Shown one piece after another: positions 37,059 to 46,620 of a stretch of 64,000 nucleotides of DNA; the stretch's first letter is position 1, and each line of letters begins with the position of its first letter. The translations under genes and the position numbers were made by a program. The notes beneath the pieces are model-generated. The model was not told the origin of the DNA, did not search any database, and saw only the letters and a program-made list of their open reading frames with translations. Source of the DNA: Mesorhizobium metallidurans STM 2683. Lineage in GTDB: Bacteria; Pseudomonadota; Alphaproteobacteria; Rhizobiales; Rhizobiaceae. The stretch lies in assembly GCF_000350085.1 (NCBI RefSeq), contig NZ_CAUM01000097.1, positions 29,811 to 93,810 on the forward strand, written 5' to 3'.

Positions 37059-39200
37059 ATGACCATTATTTCCGCCGTCATCGCCTGCGGCCTGCTTTCA
37101 GTCCTTTACGCCATCTGGGCGACACGTTCGGTCCTTGCGGCCGACCAAGGCAATGCACGCATGCAGGAAATCTCCGCGGCCATCCGCGAAGGCGCTCAGG
37201 CTTATCTGGCACGCCAGTACACCACCATCGCCATCGTCGGCGTCGTCGTCCTGCTGCTCGCCTGGTGGCTGCTTTCCGCTACCGCCGCCATCGGCTTCCT
37301 GATCGGCGCGGTTCTGTCGGGCGCGGCCGGCTTCATCGGCATGCATGTTTCGGTGCGCGCCAATGTGCGCACCGCGCAAGCCGCTTCCAACAGCCTCGCC
37401 GCCGGCCTCGACATCGCCTTCAAGTCGGGCGCCATCACCGGCATGCTGGTTGCCGGCCTCGCGCTGCTCGGCGTTTCCATCTACTATTTGATCCTCACCC
37501 ATTTCATGGGTCTCCAGCCGAACGACCGCATCGTCATCGATTCGCTGGTTTCGCTCGGCTTCGGCGCCTCGCTGATCTCGATCTTCGCCCGTCTCGGCGG
37601 CGGTATCTTCACCAAGGGCGCCGACGTCGGCGGCGATCTCGTCGGCAAGGTCGAGGCCGGCATTCCCGAAGACGATCCGCGCAATCCCGCCACCATCGCC
37701 GACAATGTCGGCGACAATGTCGGCGACTGCGCAGGCATGGCCGCCGACTTGTTCGAAACCTACGCGGTGACCGTCGTCGCCACCATGGTTCTCGCCGCCA
37801 TCTTCTTCGGCGGCACGGCCGTTCTAGGCGCCACGATGCTATATCCGCTCGCCATCTGCGGCGCCTGCATCCTGACCTCGATCGTCGGCACTTTCTTCGT
37901 CAGGCTTGGCTCCAACGGCTCGATCATGGGCGCGCTCTACAAGGGCCTGATCGTTACCGGCCTGCTGTCGGTCGTCGGGCTCGCCGTCGCCACCTCCGTA
38001 ACGCTCGGCTGGGGCGAGATCGGCACCGTCGCCGGCATGGCCATCACCGGCAAGAACCTGTTCATCTGCGGGTTGATTGGCTTGGTTGTGACCGGCCTGA
38101 TCGTGGTCATCACCGAATACTACACCGGCACCAACAAGCGCCCGGTGAACTCCATCGCCCAGGCGTCGGTGACCGGTCACGGCACCAACGTCATCCAGGG
38201 CCTTGCGGTTTCGCTGGAATCGACGGCGCTTCCGGCGATCGTCATCGTCGGCGGCATCATCTCCACCTACCAGCTCGCCGGCCTCTATGGCACGGCGATC
38301 GCGGTCACCACGATGCTCGGCCTCGCCGGCATGATCGTCGCGCTCGACGCCTTCGGCCCGGTAACCGACAATGCCGGCGGCATTGCCGAAATGGCTGGCC
38401 TGCCCAAGGAAGTGCGCCACTCGACCGACGCGCTCGACGCCGTCGGCAACACCACCAAGGCGGTGACCAAGGGCTACGCCATCGGTTCGGCCGGCCTCGG
38501 CGCGCTGGTGCTGTTCGCCGCCTACTCCAACGACCTGAAGTTCTTTGCCGCCAATGGCGACAAATATCCCTATTTCCAGGGCATGGGCGAAATCTCCTTC
38601 GATCTCTCCAACCCTTACGTCGTCGCCGGCCTGATCTTCGGCGGCCTCATCCCATACCTGTTCGGCGGCATCGCCATGACTGCTGTCGGCCGCGCCGCGG
38701 GCGCCATCGTCGAGGAAGTGCGCAAGCAGTTCCGCGAGGATCCGGGCATCATGGCCGGTACCTCGAAGCCGAACTACGCGCGCGCCGTCGATCTTCTGAC
38801 CAAGGCGGCGATTCGGGAGATGATCATCCCGTCGCTGCTGCCGGTGCTGGCGCCGCTGGTCGTCTATTTCGGCGTGCTGCTGATCTCGGGTTCGAAGGCC
38901 TCCGCCTTTGCCGCCCTCGGCGCCTCGTTGCTCGGCGTCATCGTCAACGGCCTGTTCGTCGCCATCTCGATGACCTCGGGCGGCGGCGCCTGGGACAACG
39001 CCAAGAAGTCGTTCGAGGACGGCTTCACCGACAAGAACGGCGTCAAGCACCTCAAGGGTTCCGAGGCGCACAAGGCCTCGGTGACTGGCGACACGGTTGG
39101 CGATCCCTACAAGGACACCGCCGGCCCGGCGGTCAACCCGGCGATCAAGATCACCAACATCGTCGCTCTGCTGCTGCTGGCTGTGCTCGCGCACGGCTGA
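37059..39200 (+). CDS. hppA: K+-insensitive pyrophosphate-energized proton pump
   Basis: Membrane pyrophosphatase of 713 residues and about sixteen helices that couples PPi hydrolysis to proton export. The substrate site [20 protein letters not shown] (about 188-207) and [19 protein letters not shown] (about 215-233) are intact. K467 in [10 protein letters not shown] is the lysine that marks K+-independent enzymes; K+-dependent ones have Ala there. It resembles the Rhodospirillum type. It is preceded by a hairpin and ends at a strong terminator, so it is probably monocistronic. Confidence 0.95.
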   Translation: MTIISAVIACGLLSVLYAIWATRSVLAADQGNARMQEISAAIREGAQAYLARQYTTIAIVGVVVLLLAWWLLSATAAIGFLIGAVLSGAAGFIGMHVSVRANVRTAQAASNSLAAGLDIAFKSGAITGMLVAGLALLGVSIYYLILTHFMGLQPNDRIVIDSLVSLGFGASLISIFARLGGGIFTKGADVGGDLVGKVEAGIPEDDPRNPATIADNVGDNVGDCAGMAADLFETYAVTVVATMVLAAIFFGGTAVLGATMLYPLAICGACILTSIVGTFFVRLGSNGSIMGALYKGLIVTGLLSVVGLAVATSVTLGWGEIGTVAGMAITGKNLFICGLIGLVVTGLIVVITEYYTGTNKRPVNSIAQASVTGHGTNVIQGLAVSLESTALPAIVIVGGIISTYQLAGLYGTAIAVTTMLGLAGMIVALDAFGPVTDNAGGIAEMAGLPKEVRHSTDALDAVGNTTKAVTKGYAIGSAGLGALVLFAAYSNDLKFFAANGDKYPYFQGMGEISFDLSNPYVVAGLIFGGLIPYLFGGIAMTAVGRAAGAIVEEVRKQFREDPGIMAGTSKPNYARAVDLLTKAAIREMIIPSLLPVLAPLVVYFGVLLISGSKASAFAALGASLLGVIVNGLFVAISMTSGGGAWDNAKKSFEDGFTDKNGVKHLKGSEAHKASVTGDTVGDPYKDTAGPAVNPAIKITNIVALLLLAVLAHG

Positions 39201-39225
39201 CTACTACAGCACTATCGGTTCAAAT

Positions 39226-39258
39226 AAAAACCCGCCGGAGCGATCCGGCGGGTTTTTT
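39226..39258 (+). terminator. rho-independent terminator after hppA
   Basis: AAAAACCCGCCGGA, loop GCGA, TCCGGCGGG followed by TTTTTT: a 9-bp GC stem extended by A-T pairs. The flanking A-run also makes it usable for the convergent bamE transcript. Confidence 0.9.
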
Positions 39259-39302
39259 GTTGCCTGATTTCTGATGCCAAGCGGTGAACCGCCGGGCAGG
39301 GA

Positions 39303-39827
39303 TCACATGCCTGGCGACGATCCGCCGCCGGGGATGCCGGGCGCCAGTTTGCTGGCGCCGTTGATGATCTGGCTGAGGAAGTTCTGGTCCTTGCCGCCGG
39401 TCGGCGTGGTGCGCGAGATGAAGTCGAACACCTTGCCGTCCTTCATGCCGTAATTGGCGATCTGGGTGACGCGCCCATCGTCGCCGAAATACACCGCCAG
39501 CACTTTCTGGTCGACCAGACGAGGCTTGTCGAAGGCGACGTAACGCTTGCGCGTCTGCGAAATGTAATAGAAGGCCTCATTGTCGAACGTAGCTGTCGTC
39601 GACGGCGTGCCGAGCGCCAGCAGCACCTGTTCGCGGCTGGAGCCGACCGGCACCGAGTCGATCGCCTGCTGGTCGATCACATAACCCTGCGTCAGCGTCT
39701 CGCTCGGATTGAGATCGCCGACCATCTTGGACGAATTGCAGGCGGAAAGCGCAGAAGCGACCACCAGCAGCGAAATCATGCCGGCGGGCCTTGACAGAAA
39801 AATCGACTTGAATTTCAGCGCGCGCAA
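39303..39827 (-). CDS. bamE: outer membrane protein assembly factor BamE (SmpA/OmlA family)
   Basis: Lipoprotein of the BAM complex, which inserts beta-barrel proteins. The 174 residues have a lipobox (ASALSAC) and the SmpA/OmlA domain with VPVGSSREQVLLALGTPSTT and an AFYYISQTRKRYVAF strand. I chose a TTG start at 39827 because GAAGGAG stands exactly 6 nt upstream; two more TTG codons fill that spacer. The nearest internal ATG (39779) would leave a signal peptide without its positive N-region. It is divergent from the bc1 chaperone gene. Confidence 0.85.
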   Translation of the reverse strand: MRALKFKSIFLSRPAGMISLLVVASALSACNSSKMVGDLNPSETLTQGYVIDQQAIDSVPVGSSREQVLLALGTPSTTATFDNEAFYYISQTRKRYVAFDKPRLVDQKVLAVYFGDDGRVTQIANYGMKDGKVFDFISRTTPTGGKDQNFLSQIINGASKLAPGIPGGGSSPGM

Positions 39828-39942
39828 CAACAACTCCTTCAAACTGCCGCAACTTGCGCTGGGCCGCAAAACCGGTAAACCAGCTTGCTTGCCGATGCAA
39901 CAAGGCCAATTCAACAAACGGTCCCCGGGAGACCACCCTCAA

Positions 39943-40485
39943 ATGTTCCAGCGCCTTTTTGGTCGCGAACGTCACGCCAACCGCGCTATCACCGAAGCGC
40001 TTTACGCACAAATCGTGGCATCCGCGCGGCAAACCGTGTTTTATTCCGACTGGAATGTACCGGACACGCCGCTCGGCCGTTTCGAGATGCTGTCGCTGCA
40101 CATGTTCCTGCTCCAGCATCGGCTGCGTGGTGAGAGCGGTGCTGCCGGAGAGGTGGCGCAGGTGCTGATCGACGAGTTCTTCCTGGATGTCGAGCATTCG
40201 CTGCGCGAACTGGGCATCGGCGACGTCGGGGTGCCTAAACGCATGAAGAAGCTGGCGAAGATGTTCTACGGCCGCACCGCCGCCTATGACGACGCCCTGG
40301 AACGAAACGACCACGACGCGCTTGCCGCTGCTCTTGCCCGTAATGTCAGGCCGGATGCCGGCGCTTGGCCGCAAGCTGCGCAACTGGCAAGCTACGTGGT
40401 CGAGGCCGGCAGGCATCTCGCGGAACAGCCGGCCGAATCGATCGTTTCCGGCACGGTGACTTTTCCTGTGGCCAAATCAGGCTGA
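39943..40485 (+). CDS. ubiquinol-cytochrome c chaperone family protein
   Basis: Member of the CBP3/UQCC1 family, needed for assembly of cytochrome b of the bc1 complex. The 180 residues show family segments FYSDWNVPDTPLGRFEMLSL, MFLLQHRL, and VPKRMKKLAKMFYGR. I chose ATG 39943, starting MFQRLFGRER. Adjacent to bamE and DUF177 in many alphaproteobacteria. A perfect 15-bp tandem duplication covers its stop codon. Confidence 0.87.
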   Translation: MFQRLFGRERHANRAITEALYAQIVASARQTVFYSDWNVPDTPLGRFEMLSLHMFLLQHRLRGESGAAGEVAQVLIDEFFLDVEHSLRELGIGDVGVPKRMKKLAKMFYGRTAAYDDALERNDHDALAAALARNVRPDAGAWPQAAQLASYVVEAGRHLAEQPAESIVSGTVTFPVAKSG

Positions 40486-40501
40486 ACCAAATCAGGCTGA
40501 A
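40472..40501. repeat. 15-bp perfect tandem duplication across a stop codon
   Basis: CCAAATCAGGCTGAA occurs twice in direct succession. The first copy supplies the last codons and TGA of the chaperone gene. The second fills most of the gap before the DUF177 ribosome site. It is a recent slippage duplication; the coding sense is unaffected. Confidence 0.9.
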
Positions 40502-40511
40502 GGAGAGGAAG

Positions 40512-41060
40512 ATGAAACATGCCGACAGCCAAAGCCCGGTGTCCTTCGTGGCAAACGTCGCTCGCCTGCCGCAAAAGGGTCTGCCGGTGGTGATCGATGC
40601 CGATTCCGGGCAGCGCGCAGCACTTGCCGGCGAACATGATCTGCTTTCCGTCGAAAGCTACCGCGCCGAGCTCCTGGTGGCGCCATGGAAGCGCAATGGC
40701 GTCAAGGTCAGCGGTCGTGTCGAGGCCGATATCACACAGGCCTGCATCGTCACCCTCGATCCGGTCGAGGCCCATATCGACGAGGCGGTCGAGGCGCTGT
40801 TCCTGCCGCAAGAGTCCAAGCTCGGGCGGCAGGGTTTCGAGGGCGGCGGCGAGATCCTGCTCGATGCCGAAGGGCCGGACAGTCCCGAGACTTTTTCCGG
40901 CGACAAGATCGATGTCGGCGAGCTTGCCGAACAGTTCTTCGGACTGGCGATCGATCCTTATCCACGCAAGAAAGGTGCGTCGCTGGAGGTCGCCGGCGAT
41001 GCCGAGCCCGAGGAGAACAAATTCCAGCAAAAGCTGCGTTCCCTGCTGGGAAAATCCTGA
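40512..41060 (+). CDS. DUF177 (YceD) domain protein
   Basis: Soluble protein of 182 residues, the alphaproteobacterial form of the YceD/DUF177 family, linked in other bacteria to 23S rRNA processing and to the rpmF-plsX gene neighbourhood. Family marks are VKVSGRVEADITQACIVTLD, in which a Cys follows the conserved acidic turn, and acidic FSGDKIDVGELAEQFFGLAI. AGGAGAGG precedes the ATG. plsX follows 130 bp later, the usual neighbour. Confidence 0.88.
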   Translation: MKHADSQSPVSFVANVARLPQKGLPVVIDADSGQRAALAGEHDLLSVESYRAELLVAPWKRNGVKVSGRVEADITQACIVTLDPVEAHIDEAVEALFLPQESKLGRQGFEGGGEILLDAEGPDSPETFSGDKIDVGELAEQFFGLAIDPYPRKKGASLEVAGDAEPEENKFQQKLRSLLGKS

Positions 41061-41190
41061 AACCCGACCCAACCAGAGAAAAGCCGGTTGTGCGGCAGCC
41101 CAAAAACGCTATTTTCGCCGAACCTTCGCGAGCCCCGAACCATCGCAAGCGCCAGGCGCTCGCTCAAGCAAAACGTGAGATGAATACCGC

Positions 41191-42261
41191 GTGATCAGGA
41201 TTTCCATCGATGCCATGGGCGGCGATCACGGACCAAGCGTGGTCATCCCGGCGCTCCTGACGGTCGCGACCCGGCGTCCCGACATCCGCTTCGTCATTTA
41301 TGGTCGTGAAGAGGCAGTGCGCCCCGAGCTCGCCAAATTCCCCAAGCTGGCGCAGGTGAGCGAGTTCATCCACTGCGAGATATCGGTGAGGATGGACGAC
41401 AAGCCAAGCCAGGCACTGCGCCATGGCCGCTGGAAGTCGTCGATGTGGAAAGCGGTCGAGGCGGTCAAGTCAGGCACTGCCGACGCCTGCATCTCGGCCG
41501 GCAACACCGGCGCCCTGATGGCGATGTCGAAATTCTGCCTGCGCACCATGGCAACGATAGACCGTCCGGCGATCGCGGCACTTTGGCCGACATTGCGCGG
41601 CGAAAGCGTGGTGCTGGACGTCGGCGCCACCATTGGCGCCGATGCCCATCAACTGATTGACTTTGCGATTCTGGGCACCGGCATGGCGCGCTCGGTTTTC
41701 GGCATCGAGCGGCCGAGCGTCGGCCTGCTCAATGTCGGTGTCGAGGAGATCAAGGGCCAGGAAGAGGTCAAGGAGGCGGGCCGCATGCTGCGCGAGGCCA
41801 ACATGGCCTCGATGAACTACCACGGTTTCGTCGAAGGCGACGACATCGGCAAGGGCGCCGTCGACGTGGTCGTTACCGAAGGATTCGCCGGCAACATCGC
41901 GCTGAAGACGGCGGAAGGCACGGTAAGACAGATCGCCGGTTACTTGCGCGCCGCGATGAACCGGACGCTGATGGCCAGGATCGGCTATATCTTTGCCAAA
42001 GGTGCCTTCGATCGCCTGCGTGAAAAGATGGATGTCGGCCGCTCCAATGGCGGCGTCTTCCTGGGGCTGAACGGCATTGTGGTGAAAAGTCATGGCGGTG
42101 CTGATTCGGATGGCTTCGCGGCGGCGATCGAGCTCGGCTACGACATGGTGCGCAACAATCTGCTCGACCGCATCGAGGCCGATCTCGACCTGTTCCATGC
42201 GCGCAATCCGCATGCCCAGACCAACAGGAAATCCGACGTCGTTGCCGACGCAAAGGAATAG
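41191..42261 (+). CDS. plsX: phosphate acyltransferase PlsX
   Basis: Makes acyl-phosphate from acyl-ACP for phospholipid synthesis. The 356 residues begin [19 protein letters not shown] and contain [18 protein letters not shown] and [18 protein letters not shown], all PlsX hallmarks. The start codon is GTG. It is followed by fabH after 9 bp, the standard order, so membrane lipid and fatty-acid initiation genes are cotranscribed. Confidence 0.96.
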   Translation: MIRISIDAMGGDHGPSVVIPALLTVATRRPDIRFVIYGREEAVRPELAKFPKLAQVSEFIHCEISVRMDDKPSQALRHGRWKSSMWKAVEAVKSGTADACISAGNTGALMAMSKFCLRTMATIDRPAIAALWPTLRGESVVLDVGATIGADAHQLIDFAILGTGMARSVFGIERPSVGLLNVGVEEIKGQEEVKEAGRMLREANMASMNYHGFVEGDDIGKGAVDVVVTEGFAGNIALKTAEGTVRQIAGYLRAAMNRTLMARIGYIFAKGAFDRLREKMDVGRSNGGVFLGLNGIVVKSHGGADSDGFAAAIELGYDMVRNNLLDRIEADLDLFHARNPHAQTNRKSDVVADAKE

Positions 42262-42270
42262 GAAAAAGCA

Positions 42271-43242
42271 TTGATCAGATCAGTCGTGCGCGGCATGGGC
42301 GCCGCGCTGCCCCGCCGCATCATGAAGAATGCCGATTTCGAAGGCATGGTCGAGACGTCGGACGAATGGATCGCCCAGCGCACCGGTATTCGCCAGCGCC
42401 ATATCGCGGCCGACGATGAGACGACGGCTTCGCTCGGCGAGGCGGCGGCGCGCGCGGCCCTCGACGATGCCGGACTGACGCCTGCTGACATCGATCTGAT
42501 CGTGCTGGCGACCTCGACGCCCAACAACACCTTTCCGGCGACTGCCGTTGACATCCAGAACCGGCTCGGCATGCATCACGGCTTCGCCTTCGACCTCCAG
42601 GCGGTGTGCTCGGGCTTCGTCTATGCGGTGGCGACCGCTGATCTTTATATCCGCGGCGGCCTGGCCAAACGGATCCTGGTGATCGGCTCGGAAACCTTCT
42701 CGCGCATCCTCGACTGGAGCGATCGCTCGACCTGCGTCCTGTTCGGCGACGGCGCCGGCGCCATGGTTCTGGAAGCAGGAGAGGGCGCGGGCAGCATCGC
42801 CGATCATGGCGTGCTGGCAGCGAGCCTGCGCTCGGACGGCACGCACAAGGACAAGCTCTACGTCGACGGCGGACCGTCGACCACCGGAACCGTTGGCCAT
42901 CTCAGGATGGAAGGTCGCGAAGTTTTCAAGCATGCGGTCGGCATGATCACCGACGTCATCGAAGCGACGTTCTCGGCCGCCGGAATCACTGCCGAGGATC
43001 TCGACTGGTTCGTGCCGCATCAGGCCAATAAACGCATTATTGACGCTTCCGCCAAAAAGCTCGGGATAGCTGAGCGAAAGGTGGTGGTTACGGTCGACTT
43101 GCACGGTAACACCTCAGCGGCATCCGTGCCGCTGGCGCTCTCGGTGGCCGTTGCCGATGGCCGCATCAAGAAAGGCGACTTGGTGCTGCTCGAGGCGATG
43201 GGCGGGGGCTTCACCTGGGGCGCGGTTTTGCTCCGCTGGTAA
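42271..43242 (+). CDS. fabH: beta-ketoacyl-ACP synthase III
   Basis: Starts fatty-acid synthesis by condensing acetyl-CoA with malonyl-ACP. The 323 residues carry the catalytic triad C113 ([12 protein letters not shown]), H250 ([12 protein letters not shown]) and N280 ([12 protein letters not shown]). It starts with TTG, with a purine-rich GGAAAAAG site upstream, which may limit translation relative to plsX. ihfA follows after 102 bp, the usual alphaproteobacterial neighbour. Confidence 0.96.
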   Translation: MIRSVVRGMGAALPRRIMKNADFEGMVETSDEWIAQRTGIRQRHIAADDETTASLGEAAARAALDDAGLTPADIDLIVLATSTPNNTFPATAVDIQNRLGMHHGFAFDLQAVCSGFVYAVATADLYIRGGLAKRILVIGSETFSRILDWSDRSTCVLFGDGAGAMVLEAGEGAGSIADHGVLAASLRSDGTHKDKLYVDGGPSTTGTVGHLRMEGREVFKHAVGMITDVIEATFSAAGITAEDLDWFVPHQANKRIIDASAKKLGIAERKVVVTVDLHGNTSAASVPLALSVAVADGRIKKGDLVLLEAMGGGFTWGAVLLRW

Positions 43243-43344
43243 GTGCCGAACTGACAGGTTCGGTCCTTGACCTTGACGGATCAATTACTTAGGCTCTGCC
43301 TTTGCTTGTATCGATTTATGTTTTGAGCTGATGGGACGGTTCGC

Positions 43345-43668
43345 ATGGGGGGAAAGACACTTACGCGCGCCGACCTCGCCGAAGCCGTTTACCGAAAGGT
43401 CGGCTTGTCGCGTACTGAATCGGCTGAACTCGTCGAAGCTGTTCTGGACGAGATTTGCGATGCGATCGTTCGCGGCGAGACGGTGAAACTGTCGTCCTTC
43501 GCGACATTCCATGTCCGCTCCAAGAACGAACGCATCGGGCGCAATCCCAAGACCGGCGAAGAAGTGCCGATTCTGCCGCGCCGGGTGATGACCTTCAAGT
43601 CGTCCAACGTGCTGAAGAGCCGCATCCTGCGCTCCCACCAGAACAGCAAGGCGAAGGGCGGCAAATAG
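43345..43668 (+). CDS. ihfA: integration host factor subunit alpha
   Basis: Nucleoid protein that bends DNA sharply as a dimer with IhfB. The 107 residues show the HU/IHF signature [18 protein letters not shown], with the intercalating Pro68 in the beta-arm and N-terminal [19 protein letters not shown]. The basic tail ([10 protein letters not shown]) is an extension common in Rhizobiales. It lies between fabH and a MerR regulator, the conserved order. Confidence 0.95.
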   Translation: MGGKTLTRADLAEAVYRKVGLSRTESAELVEAVLDEICDAIVRGETVKLSSFATFHVRSKNERIGRNPKTGEEVPILPRRVMTFKSSNVLKSRILRSHQNSKAKGGK

Positions 43669-43795
43669 CGCCTGCGGTTCAAAGCTCTGGTTGAAAACCG
43701 CGGTCCTCTTTGACGCCGGGCTTGAATGTTGTTTCATAAACCGCTGAAATAAGACCCGATTCGGCAGAACGGGCCGGATCGGATGACTCTTTGTT

Positions 43796-43844
43796 GAGCA
43801 TGGTCTTGTCCGAAAACCGGTTCCCACTTTTCGGGATCATGCTC
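43796..43844. repeat. palindromic intergenic repeat (AGAGCATGATG type), copy 2
   Basis: Ends GAGCAT and ATGCTC, inner CCGAAAACCGGTTCCCACTT, then TTCGGGATCATGCTC. It matches copy 1 at 27392 over most of its length. It ends 19 bp before the MerR start. Confidence 0.8.
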
Positions 43845-43863
43845 CAGCGTGAGGATTTCGCCC

Positions 43864-44406
43864 ATGGACAAGAGCCCCGATGCTTTCCGCACCATCAGCG
43901 AGGTCGCGGAAGATCTCGATCTGCCGCAGCATGTGCTGCGTTTCTGGGAAACGCGTTTCAACCAGATCAAGCCGATGAAGCGCGGCGGTGGTCGCCGCTA
44001 CTACCGGCCGCAGGATGTCGAACTGATCAAGGGCATTCGTCATATGCTCTACGACCAGGGCTACACCATCAAGGGCGTGCAGAAATTGCTGCGCGAGAAT
44101 GGCAACCATTTCCTGGTCGCCATCGGCAATGGCGACATGGCGGCCGTCGAGGCGATCTCGCAACGCCGGCAGGCCGACGCGGTGCCGCTGACGCCAGGCG
44201 CCCAGCCGCGCGGCGCGGACGACGAGATGCTGGTCGGCCAACCCAAGGTGAAACCGAGCCGCCGCTTTTTCGGCCTGGGCAAGAGCGACGAGGAAGGCCC
44301 GGTCCAGCCGGATGCGTCGAAGCTCTCGCGCGACAATCGCGCCTTGCTGCAGGAGGCGCTGTTCGACCTTCTGGAATGCAAGCGCCTGCTCGATCAGGTG
44401 CGCTGA
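43864..44406 (+). CDS. MerR family transcriptional regulator
   Basis: Regulator of 180 residues with an N-terminal MerR winged helix: [20 protein letters not shown], then [15 protein letters not shown], and a short dimerisation helix. A variable C-terminal region follows, with [15 protein letters not shown] and a final helix [19 protein letters not shown]. It has no cysteine pair of metal sensors. It is found after ihfA in most Rhizobiales; its target is unknown. I chose ATG 43864, which has GAGGA upstream. Confidence 0.9.
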   Translation: MDKSPDAFRTISEVAEDLDLPQHVLRFWETRFNQIKPMKRGGGRRYYRPQDVELIKGIRHMLYDQGYTIKGVQKLLRENGNHFLVAIGNGDMAAVEAISQRRQADAVPLTPGAQPRGADDEMLVGQPKVKPSRRFFGLGKSDEEGPVQPDASKLSRDNRALLQEALFDLLECKRLLDQVR

Positions 44407-44410
44407 TCCT

Positions 44411-44521
44411 GTCGCGCAAAAGCATGTCCTCGGGCTTGACCCGTGGGTGCGCAGCGGTTTTTGCGATAACGACATGCATAAAAGCTGCCGCATGAAGCCG
44501 TTTAAACGCGCCGCGCTTTAA
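44411..44521. repeat. composite palindromic repeat (ACGACATGCATAAAA type), copy 1
   Basis: It shares GTGCGCAGCGGTTTT, GCGATAACGACATGCATAAA and the closing CGCGCTTTAA with the element at 52437. An inserted GTCCTCGGGCTTGACCCGTG arm distinguishes it from the second copy. Confidence 0.75.
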
Positions 44522-44602
44522 GGGGCGGCGGCCGTCTCCCAAACCGGAACGGTCTTGGAGGTCATGCGTTACGATTCCTTCTGCAAATGAAGGAACCCTG
44601 CC

Positions 44603-44905
44603 ATGGCATCGCTTTCGAATATCTCCGACATCGACCTTGAAAAGCAGGTCGCAGCTCTCTCCAGGGAACTGGCGGCGCTGAGGAAAGCCATGTCCAGACG
44701 GGGCGGCGCCTATTACGAGGACGGGCGCGACGCCGCGTCGGACTACTATTCGCACCTTGCCGGGTACCTCGGCGACGCTCTGCCTGCGATCAGGAAGCAA
44801 GGCAGGGCGATCGAGAAGACGGCGCGCGATCATCCGGCGACGGCAGCCGCCGTCGGCTTGGTTGTCGTCGGGCTGGTTGCCAGCCTGCTTCTCAGCCGAC
44901 GCTAG
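44603..44905 (+). CDS. DUF883/ElaB-type membrane-anchored protein
   Basis: Small protein of 100 residues. An N-terminal helix (LEKQVAALSRELAALRKAMS) probably forms a coiled coil. The middle is Tyr/Asp/Ala-rich, and a single C-terminal helix, HPATAAAVGLVVVGLVASLL, ends in basic SRR. This matches the C-tail-anchored ElaB/YqjD/DUF883 architecture, whose members can bind ribosomes or respond to stress; the precise role here is unknown. AAGGAA precedes the ATG. Confidence 0.78.
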   Translation: MASLSNISDIDLEKQVAALSRELAALRKAMSRRGGAYYEDGRDAASDYYSHLAGYLGDALPAIRKQGRAIEKTARDHPATAAAVGLVVVGLVASLLLSRR

Positions 44906-45028
44906 CTCGATTCGGTAGATGGCCGCGGCCGGACTATCGCCCCGGAATTTTTCGACAGTTTTTCCGGAGTGTAGAATTTTGTTTCTGGATTGTGTCTGAA
45001 GGGCCCTTCACTCCGGGCGGCCACGGCC

Positions 45029-45643
45029 TCACATCAGTGGGACGACACCGCTGTTTCCAACCACGACCCGACTGGCGACCAGTGTGCCGTCGCTGCCGCG
45101 CTCGGCGGTGACGAAGACGGTCGCGCCTGGCTTGAGATCCGCCGGCGTGGCGGCGGCGAAGGTTATGATCGGCGTCGATTGCGGTATGGCGATCTCTTTC
45201 TTCTGGCCATTGTCGTAGGTCAGGGTCACCGTCCGGCCGTTGACTTCAGTCACGTCGGCGATGGTGCCGTTGGTCATCCGGCTGTTGGGCTGAAGGTCCC
45301 ATGGACGATCGCCTTCGCCGGTCCCCTTGAGGGCTGCGGGAAAGATCACCACTTCGAGCGCCCCGCTGCCGCCATCCGTCTTCGCAACCGAAGCGACGCC
45401 GACGAAGTCGCCCCGTTTGATGTCTTCGGCTGACACCTTGGCGACGCCCGAGATCTTCCAGTCCGTGGGTAGTTTTATGGCGTCGGTGCTGCCTTCCCGG
45501 GTCTTCACGGTGAGCAATGACGGTTCGAAACTGACCACCGTGCCGCGCACCCGTACGGTATCGGCCGCCCGAGCGGCGATCATAGTGCTCCCGGCAAAGC
45601 CGGAAATCGTGCCGAGCACAACAACAATTGTCTTCAAGTCCAT
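45029..45643 (-). CDS. hypothetical exported protein with OB-like repeats
   Basis: Protein of 204 residues with an N-terminal signal peptide (TIVVVLGTISGFAGSTMI, cleavage after ARA). The mature part has two similar beta-rich units, DTVRVRGTVVSFEPSLLTVK and NGTIADVTEVNGRTVTLTYD. This resembles DUF5666-type domains found in copper and heavy-metal-associated periplasmic proteins. I name no function. I chose ATG 45643, which has AGGA upstream. Confidence 0.75.
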   Translation of the reverse strand: MDLKTIVVVLGTISGFAGSTMIAARAADTVRVRGTVVSFEPSLLTVKTREGSTDAIKLPTDWKISGVAKVSAEDIKRGDFVGVASVAKTDGGSGALEVVIFPAALKGTGEGDRPWDLQPNSRMTNGTIADVTEVNGRTVTLTYDNGQKKEIAIPQSTPIITFAAATPADLKPGATVFVTAERGSDGTLVASRVVVGNSGVVPLM

Positions 45644-45949
45644 GGATCCGATCCTTTCGAAAGGCTGGCCGGAAATGGCCAAATGGCTAGCAAGCCAGCG
45701 ACAATTGCCTAACGAGCCAGCGGTCCAAAACCGTTGAACAATTCGGCGCTCGACCCTTCAAAACAACTTGATCGGCATGGCATTCCATATCGCGCCGCGA
45801 GATCGGTGCCGGCTGATTTTTCGGGCTGGCATCACGATGCTGTGACGGTTTCTTTGGTGCTTGGCAAACTGTCGATAAGAGGGCATTCTCCCGCCGTCTC
45901 AGGCAACAACATGATTTGACCAAAACTCTTTCAGCCCACGGAGTTGCCA
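45644..45949. other. intergenic stretch, nothing assigned
   Basis: A 306-bp region between two divergent genes. It must contain both promoters, but I see no convincing -35/-10 pairs, repeats or small ORFs with ribosome sites. Confidence 0.6.
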
Positions 45950-46231
45950 ATGTCCAACATAGCAAAACGCGATACCTTCTCCGAACTGGCGGCAACCGAG
46001 ATTGCGCCCGATCACAGCGCCCTCAGAGCCATCCGGGAAACCAGGGGATACAGTCTGGAAGAGCTGTCCCTGACATGCGGCCTGTCCATCAATGAGATCA
46101 CGGAAATCGAAAGCGGTAGGGATGCCGACCCATCGAAGCTTCGGCGCATTGCCGCGGCGCTTCGGCTTCCGGAAGGTGCGCTGATCAATCCGCCTGTGCT
46201 GGCGCAACCTACGGAAAATCGATCCGTCTGA
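45950..46231 (+). CDS. XRE family helix-turn-helix protein
   Basis: Small regulator of 93 residues. A single HTH_3 domain reads ALRAIRETRGYSLEELSLTC, then GLSINEITEIESGRDADPSK and IAAALRLPEGAL. The acidic N-terminal 25 residues and short tail contain no other domain. GGAG lies 10 nt upstream of ATG. It stands alone next to tRNA-Pro; the target is unknown. Confidence 0.82.
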   Translation: MSNIAKRDTFSELAATEIAPDHSALRAIRETRGYSLEELSLTCGLSINEITEIESGRDADPSKLRRIAAALRLPEGALINPPVLAQPTENRSV

Positions 46232-46387
46232 TAATGGCGACGCCGGGGGGCCGCTTAAACAAGCTGCCAACGGCGCTTTGGATTTGAAGTTCTCCACGGG
46301 ACTCCAAATCCGGCGCTGGACATTGGCGCGACAGGCGCCGAATTTGATTGACCCCAAGCAGGTTATCAAGATACATCGCGACCGGTC

Positions 46388-46464
<77 letters not shown>

Positions 46465-46518
46465 TTTTCAAGACTTGGACTTGCCCCCAAAAGTCCGTCA
46501 TGCCTTGGCCGCTGCCGG

Positions 46519-46585
46519 AAGCTGCCGGATGACAAGCATCGCGATCACCAGCAGTGGCACTGCCGCGCGCGATATGCGCGGGCCG
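46519..46585 (-). pseudogene. 67-bp chimeric remnant of an O-antigen ligase gene
   Basis: Two parts of the O-antigen ligase gene at 47527-48816 are joined here. Positions 46519-46555 match 48029-48067 with few differences, and 46548-46585 match about 48606-48643. They meet at ACCAGCAG, which is present in both parental regions. Read on the minus strand it encodes RISRAAVPLLVIAMLVIRQL, a fusion of RISRAAAPLLV and LLVIAMLVILQL. This points to a decayed paralogous copy after deletion between short direct repeats. Confidence 0.75.
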
Positions 46586-46620
46586 CCTGCCTGGATCCGG
46601 ATCGCAGCCGATCGTGGACG

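Noticed and set aside
37265..39274. A 669-codon open frame in the +1 frame of hppA
   Set aside because: Overlaps the well-supported pyrophosphatase completely; its translation is Arg/His-rich and lacks any motif.
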